Source: Amycolatopsis bartoniae
GTDB lineage: Bacteria; Actinomycetota; Actinomycetes; Mycobacteriales; Pseudonocardiaceae
Length of the DNA: 64,000 nt
Direction of reading: 5' to 3'
NCBI RefSeq assembly: GCF_014191255.1
Contig: NZ_JACHWH010000006.1
Coordinates: forward strand, 1 to 64,000
Shown: positions 25,936 through 33,026 of the stretch, one piece after another
Numbering within the stretch: the stretch's first letter is position 1
How the letters are laid out: the number at the start of each line of letters is the position of its first letter
Translations under genes and position numbers: made by a program
The notes under the pieces: generated by a model
Seen by the model: the letters and a program-made list of their open reading frames with translations, nothing else
The model's database searches: none
What the model was told of the DNA's origin: nothing

Positions 25936-26838
25936 CTAGGAATCGGATCGGGTCCGGCCGTGGAGACGGCCCAGCATGGCGTTGTAGGCCCGCAACGCCT
26001 CTTCGTCGTCGTCGAGGTCGACACCGCCGTCCAGGTCGCCGCCGACCGCCGACCGCCGGGCCGCCTCCAGCCAGGGGCCGAGGTCGTCGCCTCCCTTCGG
26101 GGAGTTCACCCAGCGGGTGATGACCACGATCGCGAGCGCGGCCATGAGCAGGTCACCGCCGACCCACATGATCGCTCCGCCCCAGTGCAGGTCCTCGACG
26201 AGGGTGGGACCCCAGTCACGGTGCGCCATGCCGAAGCCGGGAAACGGCTCGTACGGTGTCATCAGGAGCGTGACGCCGACGATGGTGTCCACCACCATCG
26301 CGGCCAGGAGCAGCGCGAGCCGCATGAGGTAGGGCGGCGGCCGCCGCGCGGTGCCGTCACCGAAGACGGGCAGCAGCAGGAGGAATCCGGCGACCAGGTA
26401 CAGGAATTCCTCCAGGCCGTGCAGCCACGGGTGTTCGAGCGCCTGCTGCTGGAACGGCGTGAGGTGCGTGCCGACGACCACCGCCGTGTAGGCGGCGAAC
26501 CCGGTCACCGGGTGTGTGACGGCCCGCAGCACGCGGCCCCGGGCGGGGCCCAGTGCCAACGGGCGGCCGAGCACCAGGAACGCCGGGGCCACCATGATCA
26601 GCAGCAGGTGCTGCAGCATGTGTATCGAGAACAGCGTGTCGGCGTAGGCGTTGACACCGCCGCCGACCGCGAGGGTGGTGACCGCCAGGCCCGCGAGGAA
26701 CCACGCCGTGCGCGAGGCGGGCCAGCGCCGGCGGGAGGCGGCGGCGAGATAGGCGGCCGCCGCCAGGGCGAGCAGGACCGCCGCGGGAACCGGCATCGCC
26801 CAGGCGGTGACGATGCTGTGCCAGGTGAAGGGAGTCAT
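25936..26838 (-). CDS. CtaG-like cytochrome c oxidase assembly membrane protein
   Basis: The 300-residue protein has about seven to eight helices and the caa3 CtaG motifs: FSIHMLQHLLLIMVAPAFLV, LEHPWLHGLEEFLYLVAGFL, and MTPYEPFPGFGMAHRDWGPT. The Met/His-rich segments are proposed copper-binding sites in this family, which helps build the CuB centre. The tail is acidic. The start is uncertain: ATG at 26838, GTG at 26844 or a TTG at 26862 inside the operator. No clear Shine-Dalgarno site fits, so a leaderless transcript is possible. Together with ctaD at 37.7 kb it suggests an alternative oxidase branch. Confidence 0.8.
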   Translation of the reverse strand: MTPFTWHSIVTAWAMPVPAAVLLALAAAAYLAAASRRRWPASRTAWFLAGLAVTTLAVGGGVNAYADTLFSIHMLQHLLLIMVAPAFLVLGRPLALGPARGRVLRAVTHPVTGFAAYTAVVVGTHLTPFQQQALEHPWLHGLEEFLYLVAGFLLLLPVFGDGTARRPPPYLMRLALLLAAMVVDTIVGVTLLMTPYEPFPGFGMAHRDWGPTLVEDLHWGGAIMWVGGDLLMAALAIVVITRWVNSPKGGDDLGPWLEAARRSAVGGDLDGGVDLDDDEEALRAYNAMLGRLHGRTRSDS

Positions 26839-26849
26839 CCTCACCAGTA

Positions 26850-26862
26850 TTGCACTAAGCAA
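26850..26862. promoter_or_regulatory. TTGC-N5-GCAA operator, site 6 (CtaG-like gene)
   Basis: TTGCACTAAGCAA is an exact palindrome 11 nt upstream of the ATG. A second, imperfect copy TTGCGGTATGCGG (26866-26878) follows after three bases, so two dimers could bind side by side. Confidence 0.68.
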
Positions 26863-26884
26863 TTATTGCGGTATGCGGAAACAC

Positions 26885-27075
26885 GGTGACGAGGACGGCC
26901 TACGTCCCCGGTAGGCGACGAGCACTCGCAGCCGGGTTTCGGGCAGCCGGAACCAGCGGCCGAACGCCGACCCGGGCGCCGGGCCGATCTGCACCATCGG
27001 CCCCTCGCGGCCGGCCGCCGCCCACCGCAATCAGGTCGCGGCCCCGGTGTACTGCGTATCCTCGGCGACACCATT
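26885..27075 (-). pseudogene. ClC chloride channel relic next to marR
   Basis: On the minus strand 27043-27075 reads MVSPRIRSTPGP, matching the ClC start MSLRIRGEQGP. Bases 26900-27015 match the ClC gene at about 7535-7640 almost base for base (the region coding IVQIGSALGSTFGRWFRLPE). The roughly 400 bases between are deleted, and nothing follows. It stands divergent from marR, sharing operator site 7. Confidence 0.72.
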
Positions 27076-27086
27076 GCCGTGCGCAA
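27074..27086. promoter_or_regulatory. TTGC-N5-GCAA operator, site 7 (marR)
   Basis: TTGCCGTGCGCAA is an exact palindrome 46 nt upstream of the marR start. It sits in the same relation to the ClC relic as site 2 does to the intact clc. Autoregulation is the main reason to assign the palindrome to this MarR. Confidence 0.72.
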
Positions 27087-27131
27087 CACTTGTGGGTGCT
27101 ATCCGTAGTGGGTGTGAGGTAAAAAGGAACC

Positions 27132-27629
27132 ATGCCCACCCGCCGTGCCGCCGCGCCCGCGGCCACCAATGACGTCGACGCGGTCACCGACGCCGTGCTC
27201 ACCGCCTCCCGGCTGCTCGTGGCGGTGTCCGCCCGCTCGATCGCGGCGGTCGACGAGTCCATCACGATCCCCCAGTTCCGCCTGCTCGTGGTGCTGCACA
27301 CCCGGGGCCCGCTCAAGCTGTCGGCGCTCGCCGAGTCGCTCGGCGTCAACCCCTCCACCGCCACCCGGATGGTGGACCGGCTCGTCGCGGCCGAGCTGGT
27401 CAGCCGCCAGGCCAACCCGGCGTCCCGCCGCGAGCTCGTCGTGTCCCTGACCGGTACCGGCGAAGCCGTGGTGCGCGAGGTCACGCAACGGCGCCGCAAG
27501 GAGATCGCCCGGATCGTCAGCCGGATGGCCGTCACCACCCGGCGCGGCCTGGTCCGGGCACTCAACGCCTTCGCCGAGGCCGGTGACGAACCCGACGTCG
27601 CCGACCAGGGCGACGCGCTCTGGCTCTAG
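27132..27629 (+). CDS. MarR-family transcriptional regulator
   Basis: The 165-residue protein has the MarR winged helix: IPQFRLLVVLHTRGPLKLSA, then LAESLGVNPSTATRMVDRLV as the recognition helix, and NPASRRELVVSLTGTGEAVV as the wing. Helices at both ends form the dimer. AAAAAGGAACC precedes the ATG. Operator site 7 lies in its leader and seven more copies lie upstream of other genes in the first 31 kb. I infer it is the repressor of that set. There is no Cys near the sensor position that I can point to, so the signal is open (a small ligand is usual). Confidence 0.87.
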   Translation: MPTRRAAAPAATNDVDAVTDAVLTASRLLVAVSARSIAAVDESITIPQFRLLVVLHTRGPLKLSALAESLGVNPSTATRMVDRLVAAELVSRQANPASRRELVVSLTGTGEAVVREVTQRRRKEIARIVSRMAVTTRRGLVRALNAFAEAGDEPDVADQGDALWL

Positions 27630-27683
27630 ACGTCACCCGCCGCCGGGGCGGTTCGTTCGGCCGGAGGTGGGAACGTCGCGGGA

Positions 27684-28146
27684 ATGGACAGTCAGCAGAC
27701 CCGCAGGCGCGACGACGCCTTGATCGACCCGCGGAAGCACCGCGGAACCGGGCGGATCCGCCCCGGGGTCATCGAGTTCCTCCGCGTGCCGCTGGGAATC
27801 ATGGTGTTGTTCGCGCTGGCCGGCGTCGGTGCTGGCCCGGTGGCTGGTCGGCGGTGAACGAGACCGGTCGGCGCGGGCGGATCAGCCGGACGATCTTCCC
27901 GTCGTCTACGTCGACGGTGCGGTCCAGCGGGTGCTCGACGCGCTCGCCGCCGTCGTCATCGTCACCGCGGAGTCGCGGAGGGCGCAGTCGTGTGCGGAAG
28001 CGCTCGCGGAGCTGGAGGGCGTGCTGTCGCGCCACGGACGGGAGACCGAGCGGGTCGCCTTGGTGCGCAGGGAACTCAGGGAAGCCACCCGCCGCCTGTT
28101 GCCGAAGTCCTCGGACGATCCGGCAGCCGCCCGGCCCGGCCGGTGA
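27684..28146 (+). pseudogene. Small membrane protein of unknown family, frameshifted
   Basis: An ATG frame gives 57 residues ending in a helix (VIEFLRVPLGIMVLFALAGV) and then runs out of frame. A second frame beginning at GTG 27829 reads LARWLVGGERDRSARADQPD, DLPVVYVDGAVQRVLDALAA and a helical tail to 28146. Joining them at about 27825-27830 by a one- or two-base change gives a sensible 150-residue protein with one helix and a cytosolic domain. No family was recognised. Confidence 0.45.
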
Positions 28147-28157
28147 ACGGACGGATT

Positions 28158-28177
28158 TCGCAAGGGATCCGTCAGGT
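28158..28177 (+). promoter_or_regulatory. Recurrent 20-bp motif, copy F, with GGGTAG -10
   Basis: TCGCAAGGGATCCGTCAGGT, three central differences from the consensus. GGGTAG follows at 28194-28199, at SigB-like distance from GGTG (28175). It lies 51 nt before the HtrA-like start. Confidence 0.5.
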
Positions 28178-28228
28178 GGAGAACGGCCAGGCCGGGTAGC
28201 CGGATCCGGAGCGGGAAGGAGGCCGGTG

Positions 28229-29260
28229 ATGACACGTCTGGCGAAAGCGGGCCGGTGGTTGCTGCCGCTGCTGGTGACCACCTCGTTGGTGGCTTGTACC
28301 GGGGACACCGGGCAGCGGGCCGGGGTGACGACCGCACCGGCGAGCACTCCGCCGGTCGTCGCCGCACCGGTCGCCGGTTTCGCCGACCTGGTGGAGAAGG
28401 TGTCGCCCAGCGTGGTGACCGTCCGCACCAGCGAAGGGCTCGGGAGCGGAGTGGTGCTGCGGGACGACGTCGTGGTGACCAACGAGCACGTCGTCGGCAA
28501 CGCCCGGGACGTCACGCTCGTGTTCGCCAGCGGTGCGCAGTCGCCGGGACAGGTGCTCGCGACCGACCGGATCAGCGACGTCGCGGTGGTCCGCAGTGAC
28601 CGGAAGAACCTGCCGGTGCCGGCGTTCCGGCAGGACCTGCCCCGGCAGGGCGAGGCGGCGGTCGCGATCGGCAGCCCGCTCGGTTTCGAGAACTCGGTGA
28701 CCGCCGGCGTGATCTCCGGGTTGCACCGCGACATCCCCGGATCCGCCGCGCAGAGCCGCTCACTGGTCGATCTCATCCAGACCGACGCGTCCATCTCGCC
28801 CGGCAACTCCGGTGGTGCGCTGCTCGACGCCCAGGGGCGGGTGGTCGGGCTCAACGAGGCCTACATCCCGCCGACGACGGGCGCGGTGGATCTCGGTTTC
28901 GCGATCCCGGCGGCCACGGTGCTCGACGTCGCGAACCAGCTCCTCGCGAACGGCACGGCCGTGCATCCCTACCTGGGCGTCTCCGTGGGCCGGCTGACCC
29001 CGGAGATCCAGCGGCAGCTGGGCGTCGACGCCGACGCCGGGGCACTGGTGCTGGGTGTCGACCAGGGAGGACCGGCGGACCAGGCCGGAATACGGGCCGG
29101 GGACGTGATCGTCGCACTGGGCAGCACGAAGGTCGCCTCCGTCGAAGACCTCCTCGGGGCGCTGCGTGAGACGAAACCCGGGCAGAAGGTCACGGTGTCG
29201 GTCGTCCGGGGCGAACAGCGGACGCAGCTCGAACCGACGATCGGGCAGCAGGGCGGATGA
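28229..29260 (+). CDS. Trypsin-like serine protease with PDZ domain (HtrA/DegP family), lipoprotein
   Basis: The 343-residue precursor has a signal sequence with lipobox LVAC (Cys near 23). The protease domain carries the full triad: His in VVTNEHVVG, Asp in RISDVAVVRS, Ser in ISPGNSGGALLD. A PDZ domain follows (about 245-338: YLGVSVGRLTPEIQ, GPADQAGIRAGDVIVALG). HtrA proteins degrade or refold damaged envelope proteins. Motif copy F lies upstream. The stop overlaps the next gene (ATGA). Confidence 0.88.
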   Translation: MTRLAKAGRWLLPLLVTTSLVACTGDTGQRAGVTTAPASTPPVVAAPVAGFADLVEKVSPSVVTVRTSEGLGSGVVLRDDVVVTNEHVVGNARDVTLVFASGAQSPGQVLATDRISDVAVVRSDRKNLPVPAFRQDLPRQGEAAVAIGSPLGFENSVTAGVISGLHRDIPGSAAQSRSLVDLIQTDASISPGNSGGALLDAQGRVVGLNEAYIPPTTGAVDLGFAIPAATVLDVANQLLANGTAVHPYLGVSVGRLTPEIQRQLGVDADAGALVLGVDQGGPADQAGIRAGDVIVALGSTKVASVEDLLGALRETKPGQKVTVSVVRGEQRTQLEPTIGQQGG

Positions 29261-29547
29261 CACGAGAAGAACAGCGGGCCGGGGCCGACGGCCCGGCGGT
29301 GACGACCGGGGCACTGAGCGCCGCGCCCGCTGTCCGCCCCGACGGGGACGAAGGCGGCAACACGGCCCTACCTGAGCCACCCGTGGCGCCGGGCGAAGCG
29401 GCGAAGGCGCTCCGGACGAGCGCCGGTGGGGAACTGGCGGAGCCGGATCTGGCCGAGGTGACCGAACGCGATCTCCCCAGCCTCGCGGCGGCGGAATTCG
29501 AGGTGGCGCTGCCGGATCGGCACCAGCGCCCGCCGGGCGACGGTTGA
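29257..29547 (+). CDS. Acidic, low-complexity hypothetical protein
   Basis: The 96-residue product is rich in Ala, Glu, Pro and Gly with no helix or domain I recognise, and is probably disordered. It overlaps the protease stop by four bases, so it should be co-translated with it. A terminator hairpin follows. A role as protease partner is only a guess from coupling. Confidence 0.4.
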   Translation: MTREEQRAGADGPAVTTGALSAAPAVRPDGDEGGNTALPEPPVAPGEAAKALRTSAGGELAEPDLAEVTERDLPSLAAAEFEVALPDRHQRPPGDG

Positions 29548-29558
29548 CCTTTTCCGCT

Positions 29559-29597
29559 CTGCCGGTGGTGGTCACTTCCCGCGGCCACCACCGGCAG
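29559..29597. terminator. Bidirectional terminator hairpin
   Basis: CTGCCGGTGGTGG and CCACCACCGGCAG form a perfect 13-bp stem around a 13-base loop. It lies between the convergent HtrA operon and the Tp34-like gene. Confidence 0.7.
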
Positions 29598-29603
29598 CGG
29601 TGG

Positions 29604-30203
29604 TCAGCGGCCGGCGGTCGGGGCGGCCGTTCCCCGGGGTTCGGCCTGCGGGCTGGGTTTGCGGCCGGGCTCGAACCGGACCCCGGTGAACGCCACTTCC
29701 ACCGGCTCGGCGAAGCGCTTTCCGTTCACCGGGTCGTGGCGCAGGAAGTCTGGCGCGCTGATGTGCACCTGCACCGTGTAGGTGCCGGGCCCGGGCATGG
29801 CGAAGTTGCAGCCGTAGTGGTGCAGGAACGGGTGCCACAGGAACGGCAGCGCGGCGGTGAAGATCTCCTCGCCGCCCCTGCTCACAGTGACTGTCACGTC
29901 GAGACCGGGCACGAACCGGCCGTCCGCCAGATCGGCGACCGCGATTTCGAGGTGGCCGTTGGCGTCCTCGGCCGCCTCGTGCCAGACGAGCTGCCCGTCC
30001 TCCCAGCCGTGCATGCCCTCGGCGTTCTCCTGAACCAGTGCGACCAGGTATTCGCCGGCCGCCTTCAGCACTGCGCCGGACTCCTGTTCCATGGCCTTGA
30101 GTGCGCGGAAGTAGGCGTCGCCCTCGCCTCGGGCGACGGCGAGCTGGCCGGGTTCGGCCTCGTTGCTGGCCTCCATCGGGGGACGGTGGTGTGGACTGCT
30201 CAT
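29604..30203 (-). CDS. Tp34/P19-type iron-binding family protein without signal peptide
   Basis: The 199-residue protein matches the Fe2+ transport family PF10634: LVWHEAAEDANGHLEIAVAD, GRFVPGLDVTVTV, and the His-rich LPFLWHPFLHHYGCNFAMPG followed by GTYTVQVHI. These His/Met residues bind metal in relatives. Family members are usually periplasmic or exported, but here the N-terminus (MSSPHHRPPMEASNEAE) is polar with no signal helix. It follows the SDR gene by 32 nt on the same strand. A cytosolic metal-binding role is inferred. Confidence 0.7.
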   Translation of the reverse strand: MSSPHHRPPMEASNEAEPGQLAVARGEGDAYFRALKAMEQESGAVLKAAGEYLVALVQENAEGMHGWEDGQLVWHEAAEDANGHLEIAVADLADGRFVPGLDVTVTVSRGGEEIFTAALPFLWHPFLHHYGCNFAMPGPGTYTVQVHISAPDFLRHDPVNGKRFAEPVEVAFTGVRFEPGRKPSPQAEPRGTAAPTAGR

Positions 30204-30235
30204 GCGGAAGTCTCGCTTTCGGTGGTTCGTCGGTT

Positions 30236-31243
30236 TCAGCGCCGCCTGGTGAGCGCGGCCAGGCCGGCGGTGGCGGCGAATGCCGCGCCCCCGGCCACCA
30301 GCCCGTGGTGCTGCGAGGCCCACAGCTGGAAGCTGCGCGACTTCGCCTTCTTGTCGAACCGGCCGTGCGCCCCGTGGTCGTGACCGGGTGCGTCGTCGGC
30401 GGGTTCCCACAGGTTCGCCGGGCGCTGGGCGTTTCGCCGCTGGGCGGTCTGCTGGGACTTGAACCCGGTCATCGCCAGGTAGCGGTCGAGCAGGCCGGGG
30501 GCGAACTTGTTCGCCAGCAGGGTGCCTGCCGTGGAGCCGCCGACCCAGTACTCGCGGCGCCGTGGATGGTCCGCCGCGTAGGCGACGGCTTTCGCCGCGA
30601 CCTCCGGCTGGTAGATCGGCGGCACCGGCTGGGCCTTGTGCGGCAGGCGGGAGAGGACCCAGTCGAACTGCGGCGTGTTCACGCCGGGCATCTGCACCAT
30701 CGTCACTTGCACCTTCGAGTGGTCGTGCAGCAGTTCACAGCGCAGCGATTCGTGGAAGCCCTGGATGGCGTGCTTCGCGCCGCAGTACGCGCTCTGCAAC
30801 GGGATGCCGCGGTAGGCGAGGGCGGACCCGACCTGCACGATCGTGCCCCGATCGCGAGGCAGCATACGGTCGAGCGCGGCCCTGGTCCCGTGGACGTACC
30901 CGAGGTAGGTCACCTCGGTGACCCGGCGGTACTCCTCGGGCTTGATGTCGGTGAACCGGGCGAACACGCTGGTGAAGGCGTCGTTCACCCACACGTCGAT
31001 CGGGCCGAGCTCCTCTTCCACCTGGCTCGCGGCGCGGTCGGCGGCGTCGTAGTCGGCCATGTCGACGGAGATCGGCAGTGCGCTGCCTCCGGCGGCCTGG
31101 ATCTCGTCGGCGGCGCCCTTGAGGCCCTCCTCGCCGCGCGCCAGCAGTGCCACCCGGTCACCGCGTTCGCCGAACTCGCGTGCGGCGGCCCGGCCGATCC
31201 CGCCGCTCGCCCCGGTCACGACCACTACCCGCCCGTCGGTCAC
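30236..31243 (-). CDS. Short-chain dehydrogenase/reductase with C-terminal membrane anchor
   Basis: The 335-residue protein has the NAD(P) motif [20 protein letters not shown], an NDAF (NNAG-like) segment, and the active-site YCGAK. The SDR core ends near 235. The remaining 100 residues are particular to an actinobacterial subgroup and end in a helix ([18 protein letters not shown]) and RRR. GTG is chosen because AGGAGAG lies ahead of it. Operator site 8 and a SigB-like promoter are immediately upstream. The substrate is unknown. Confidence 0.83.
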   Translation of the reverse strand: MTDGRVVVVTGASGGIGRAAAREFGERGDRVALLARGEEGLKGAADEIQAAGGSALPISVDMADYDAADRAASQVEEELGPIDVWVNDAFTSVFARFTDIKPEEYRRVTEVTYLGYVHGTRAALDRMLPRDRGTIVQVGSALAYRGIPLQSAYCGAKHAIQGFHESLRCELLHDHSKVQVTMVQMPGVNTPQFDWVLSRLPHKAQPVPPIYQPEVAAKAVAYAADHPRRREYWVGGSTAGTLLANKFAPGLLDRYLAMTGFKSQQTAQRRNAQRPANLWEPADDAPGHDHGAHGRFDKKAKSRSFQLWASQHHGLVAGGAAFAATAGLAALTRRR

Positions 31244-31266
31244 GACTGCTCTCCTCTCCGTGAACG

Positions 31267-31279
31267 TTGCCCTGTGCAA
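31267..31279. promoter_or_regulatory. TTGC-N5-GCAA operator, site 8 (SDR/Tp34 operon)
   Basis: TTGCCCTGTGCAA is an exact palindrome. It begins about where transcription from the SigB-like promoter should start, a classic repressor position. Confidence 0.7.
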
Positions 31280-31285
31280 AATCGG

Positions 31286-31310
31286 CTACCCCCAGCCCAG
31301 GGGGTTAAGC
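31286..31310 (-). promoter_or_regulatory. SigB/SigF-type promoter of the SDR gene
   Basis: On the minus strand GCTT (31310-31307), 15 nt, GGGTAG (31291-31286). Confidence 0.5.
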
Positions 31311-31333
31311 CGCGGTGGCGGTCGACGCGGAAA

Positions 31334-31353
31334 TCGCAAGGTGTTCGTCAGGT
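31334..31353 (+). promoter_or_regulatory. Recurrent 20-bp motif, copy G (consensus copy)
   Basis: TCGCAAGGTGTTCGTCAGGT, identical to copy C. GGGTAG (31380) and GGGTAC (31388) follow before the start at 31417. Confidence 0.6.
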
Positions 31354-31416
31354 GCGGCGGCCGGACAGGTGCGATTCGCGGGTAGCCGGGTACCGCGAGA
31401 GACGAAGGGAGGAGCC

Positions 31417-32001
31417 ATGACGCAGGAAAAAGGCAATCAGACGCCGAACACCCCGGATTTCGACGAGTCCGAACTGGACTCGATGAAGGTCGACGAGCTC
31501 CGGGAGAAGGCGCGGGACCTGGGCGTGGACGGCGCTGCGGACCTGCACAAGGGCGAGCTGGTGAAGGCGGTCGCGAAGGCGGCAGGCCGGAAGAGCCGCC
31601 GCGACGGAAACGGTGGCCGTGACAAGGGTGATGGTGGTGCGCGAGGCTCGGCGGAGTCGAAGTCGGTCAAGTACGCGCAGGAGATCACCTCGACCGACGA
31701 CGACCCGGAACGCCCGGGCCGGAGCCTGGTGACCACCGACCACGACGTGATCCGCGAGTGGGCGGAGAAGCGCGACGCGAAGCCGGCGACGGTGCCCGGC
31801 ACCGAGCACGGTGACCACCTCGGCGTGCTGCGCTTCGATTTTCCCGGGTACGGCGGCCAGGACCTGCGCCACGTCGAGTGGGACGAATGGTTCGGCACGT
31901 TCGACGCGCGCGGGCTGAACTTCATCTACCAGGAGGAGCGCACCGACGGCTCGCAGAGCAACTTCTTCCGGCTGGAAAACCCCGACCGCGAAGACGCGTG
32001 A
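31417..32001 (+). CDS. Rho-N/SAP-like domain protein of unknown function
   Basis: The 194-residue protein begins with a short SAP/Rho-N-like helical motif (MKVDELREKARDLGVDGAAD, LHKGELVKAVAKAAG), a fold that binds nucleic acid. A Lys/Arg/Gly linker (65-88) follows. The conserved C-terminal domain has VIREWAEKRDAKPATVPGTE, GVLRFDFPGYGG and EWDEWFGTFDARGLNFIYQE. I recognise the C-terminal domain as recurring in actinobacteria but not its function. A strong Shine-Dalgarno (GGGAGGAGCC) precedes the ATG. It is monocistronic: motif copy G precedes it and a perfect terminator follows. Confidence 0.7.
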   Translation: MTQEKGNQTPNTPDFDESELDSMKVDELREKARDLGVDGAADLHKGELVKAVAKAAGRKSRRDGNGGRDKGDGGARGSAESKSVKYAQEITSTDDDPERPGRSLVTTDHDVIREWAEKRDAKPATVPGTEHGDHLGVLRFDFPGYGGQDLRHVEWDEWFGTFDARGLNFIYQEERTDGSQSNFFRLENPDREDA

Positions 32002-32002
32002 C

Positions 32003-32048
32003 CGATCTGACCACTGTGGACCGTGGCAGGTCCACAGTGGTCAGATCG
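32003..32048. terminator. Very strong intrinsic hairpin
   Basis: A perfect 20-bp stem (32003-32022 with 32029-32048) around the loop GTGGCA. It starts one base after the preceding stop codon. Confidence 0.8.
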
Positions 32049-32119
32049 TCCGAGGAGCTTCAGGTGCACGGCTCGATTCGGTGTCCGCCGTGGTGAACGC
32101 CAGGTTCAGCGCGGATCGA

Positions 32120-32139
32120 TCGTAAGGTGGCCGCCAGGT
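32120..32139 (+). promoter_or_regulatory. Recurrent 20-bp motif, copy H (TCGTAAGGTGGCCGCCAGGT)
   Basis: GGGTTC follows 16 nt after GGTG. No plus-strand gene follows before the convergent PRC-barrel gene, so it may serve an unseen RNA or be a relic. I see no other feature in 32049-32284. Confidence 0.42.
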
Positions 32140-32284
32140 AGAGGCGGGTTCGCGCGGGGAAGCCAGCCAGTGCCGGCACGGGCCGCCCGGAACGGCGGTG
32201 GTGTTCCGTGGATGCCCCCTTCCTGCCGCTCCGAGATCCGGGTGGCGCCCGTGCCGGTCCACCTCGGTCCGTGTGGGTGTGAGG

Positions 32285-32629
32285 TCAGGGAATGAAGTCG
32301 ATCGAGTGGGCCAGTTCCTCCCGGCGTTTGCGCAGGATTATGCGAGGACGCTCGATCGACGCCACATCGCTCCACTCGGCGACGAGCGAGCGCCTGGCCA
32401 GCCACCGGAACAACCCGGGCAGTGGCCACGGCCCGGCCATTGTGCCCCGGACGTAGCCCAGCCGGTCGCCGATCGCCTGCTTGCCGCATTCGAGACCGAT
32501 CAGGTCGAACCTGGGCGGGTCGCCGTCCCGCCGCGGCGGGATCCGGCGGAACACGAGATCGTGCACGTGCCCGACTTCGCGGCCGTCGCGGTCGAAGACC
32601 CGGCAGCCCACCAGCTCCGCGCCGCGCAT
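32285..32629 (-). CDS. PRC-barrel domain protein
   Basis: The 114-residue protein has the PRC-barrel strands GAELVGCRVFDRDGREVGHV, VHDLVFRR, and a C-terminal helix ending SIERPRIILRKR. PRC-barrels mediate protein or RNA contacts in very different systems. Its ATG overlaps the stop of the preceding PRC-barrel gene (TGATG). The two are tandem and probably work together. It is last in the NRAMP operon. Confidence 0.68.
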   Translation of the reverse strand: MRGAELVGCRVFDRDGREVGHVHDLVFRRIPPRRDGDPPRFDLIGLECGKQAIGDRLGYVRGTMAGPWPLPGLFRWLARRSLVAEWSDVASIERPRIILRKRREELAHSIDFIP

Positions 32630-33015
32630 CAACGGCTCCCGGGGAGGTGCTCGACGATGGTGTGGCGCGTCCAGTCCCGCATCCGCTGGTTGGGCAGTTC
32701 GGCCGCGGTGGCGCGCACGCGCACCTCGTGCCGGTCGAAGCGGGTCACGAGGTCGAGCGGGATGCGGTGGGGCTCCGGGCTGTCGCGCGGGCGCAGCCGC
32801 CTGCCGATGGCCGTCCACCAGGTGCCGAGGCGGTCGCCGATCCGCGGGCCCAGCGCGACGGGGCCGCACAGGAGCGCGGTGACCGTGGGGTTTCCCCCGT
32901 CCTGCGGGGTGGTGAGCTCGATGTCGTCGACCTTGCCGGCCTCGGTGCCGTCCCGGTCGAAGATCTGCCGGTCCCACAGCAGGTCGTTGGCGGTGACGAT
33001 GGTTTCTTCGGACAT
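32629..33015 (-). CDS. PRC-barrel domain protein
   Basis: The 128-residue protein starts MSEETIVTANDLLWDRQIFD, with the PRC-barrel strands RDGTEAGKVDDIELTT and ALLCGPVALGPRIGDRLGTW, and a DNA/RNA- or membrane-near basic tail. GGAGGATCCG precedes the ATG, 11 nt after the NRAMP stop. Tandem PRC-barrel proteins after a metal transporter suggest an accessory or CBS-like regulatory role (inference). Confidence 0.7.
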   Translation of the reverse strand: MSEETIVTANDLLWDRQIFDRDGTEAGKVDDIELTTPQDGGNPTVTALLCGPVALGPRIGDRLGTWWTAIGRRLRPRDSPEPHRIPLDLVTRFDRHEVRVRATAAELPNQRMRDWTRHTIVEHLPGSR

Positions 33016-33026
33016 CGGATCCTCCT

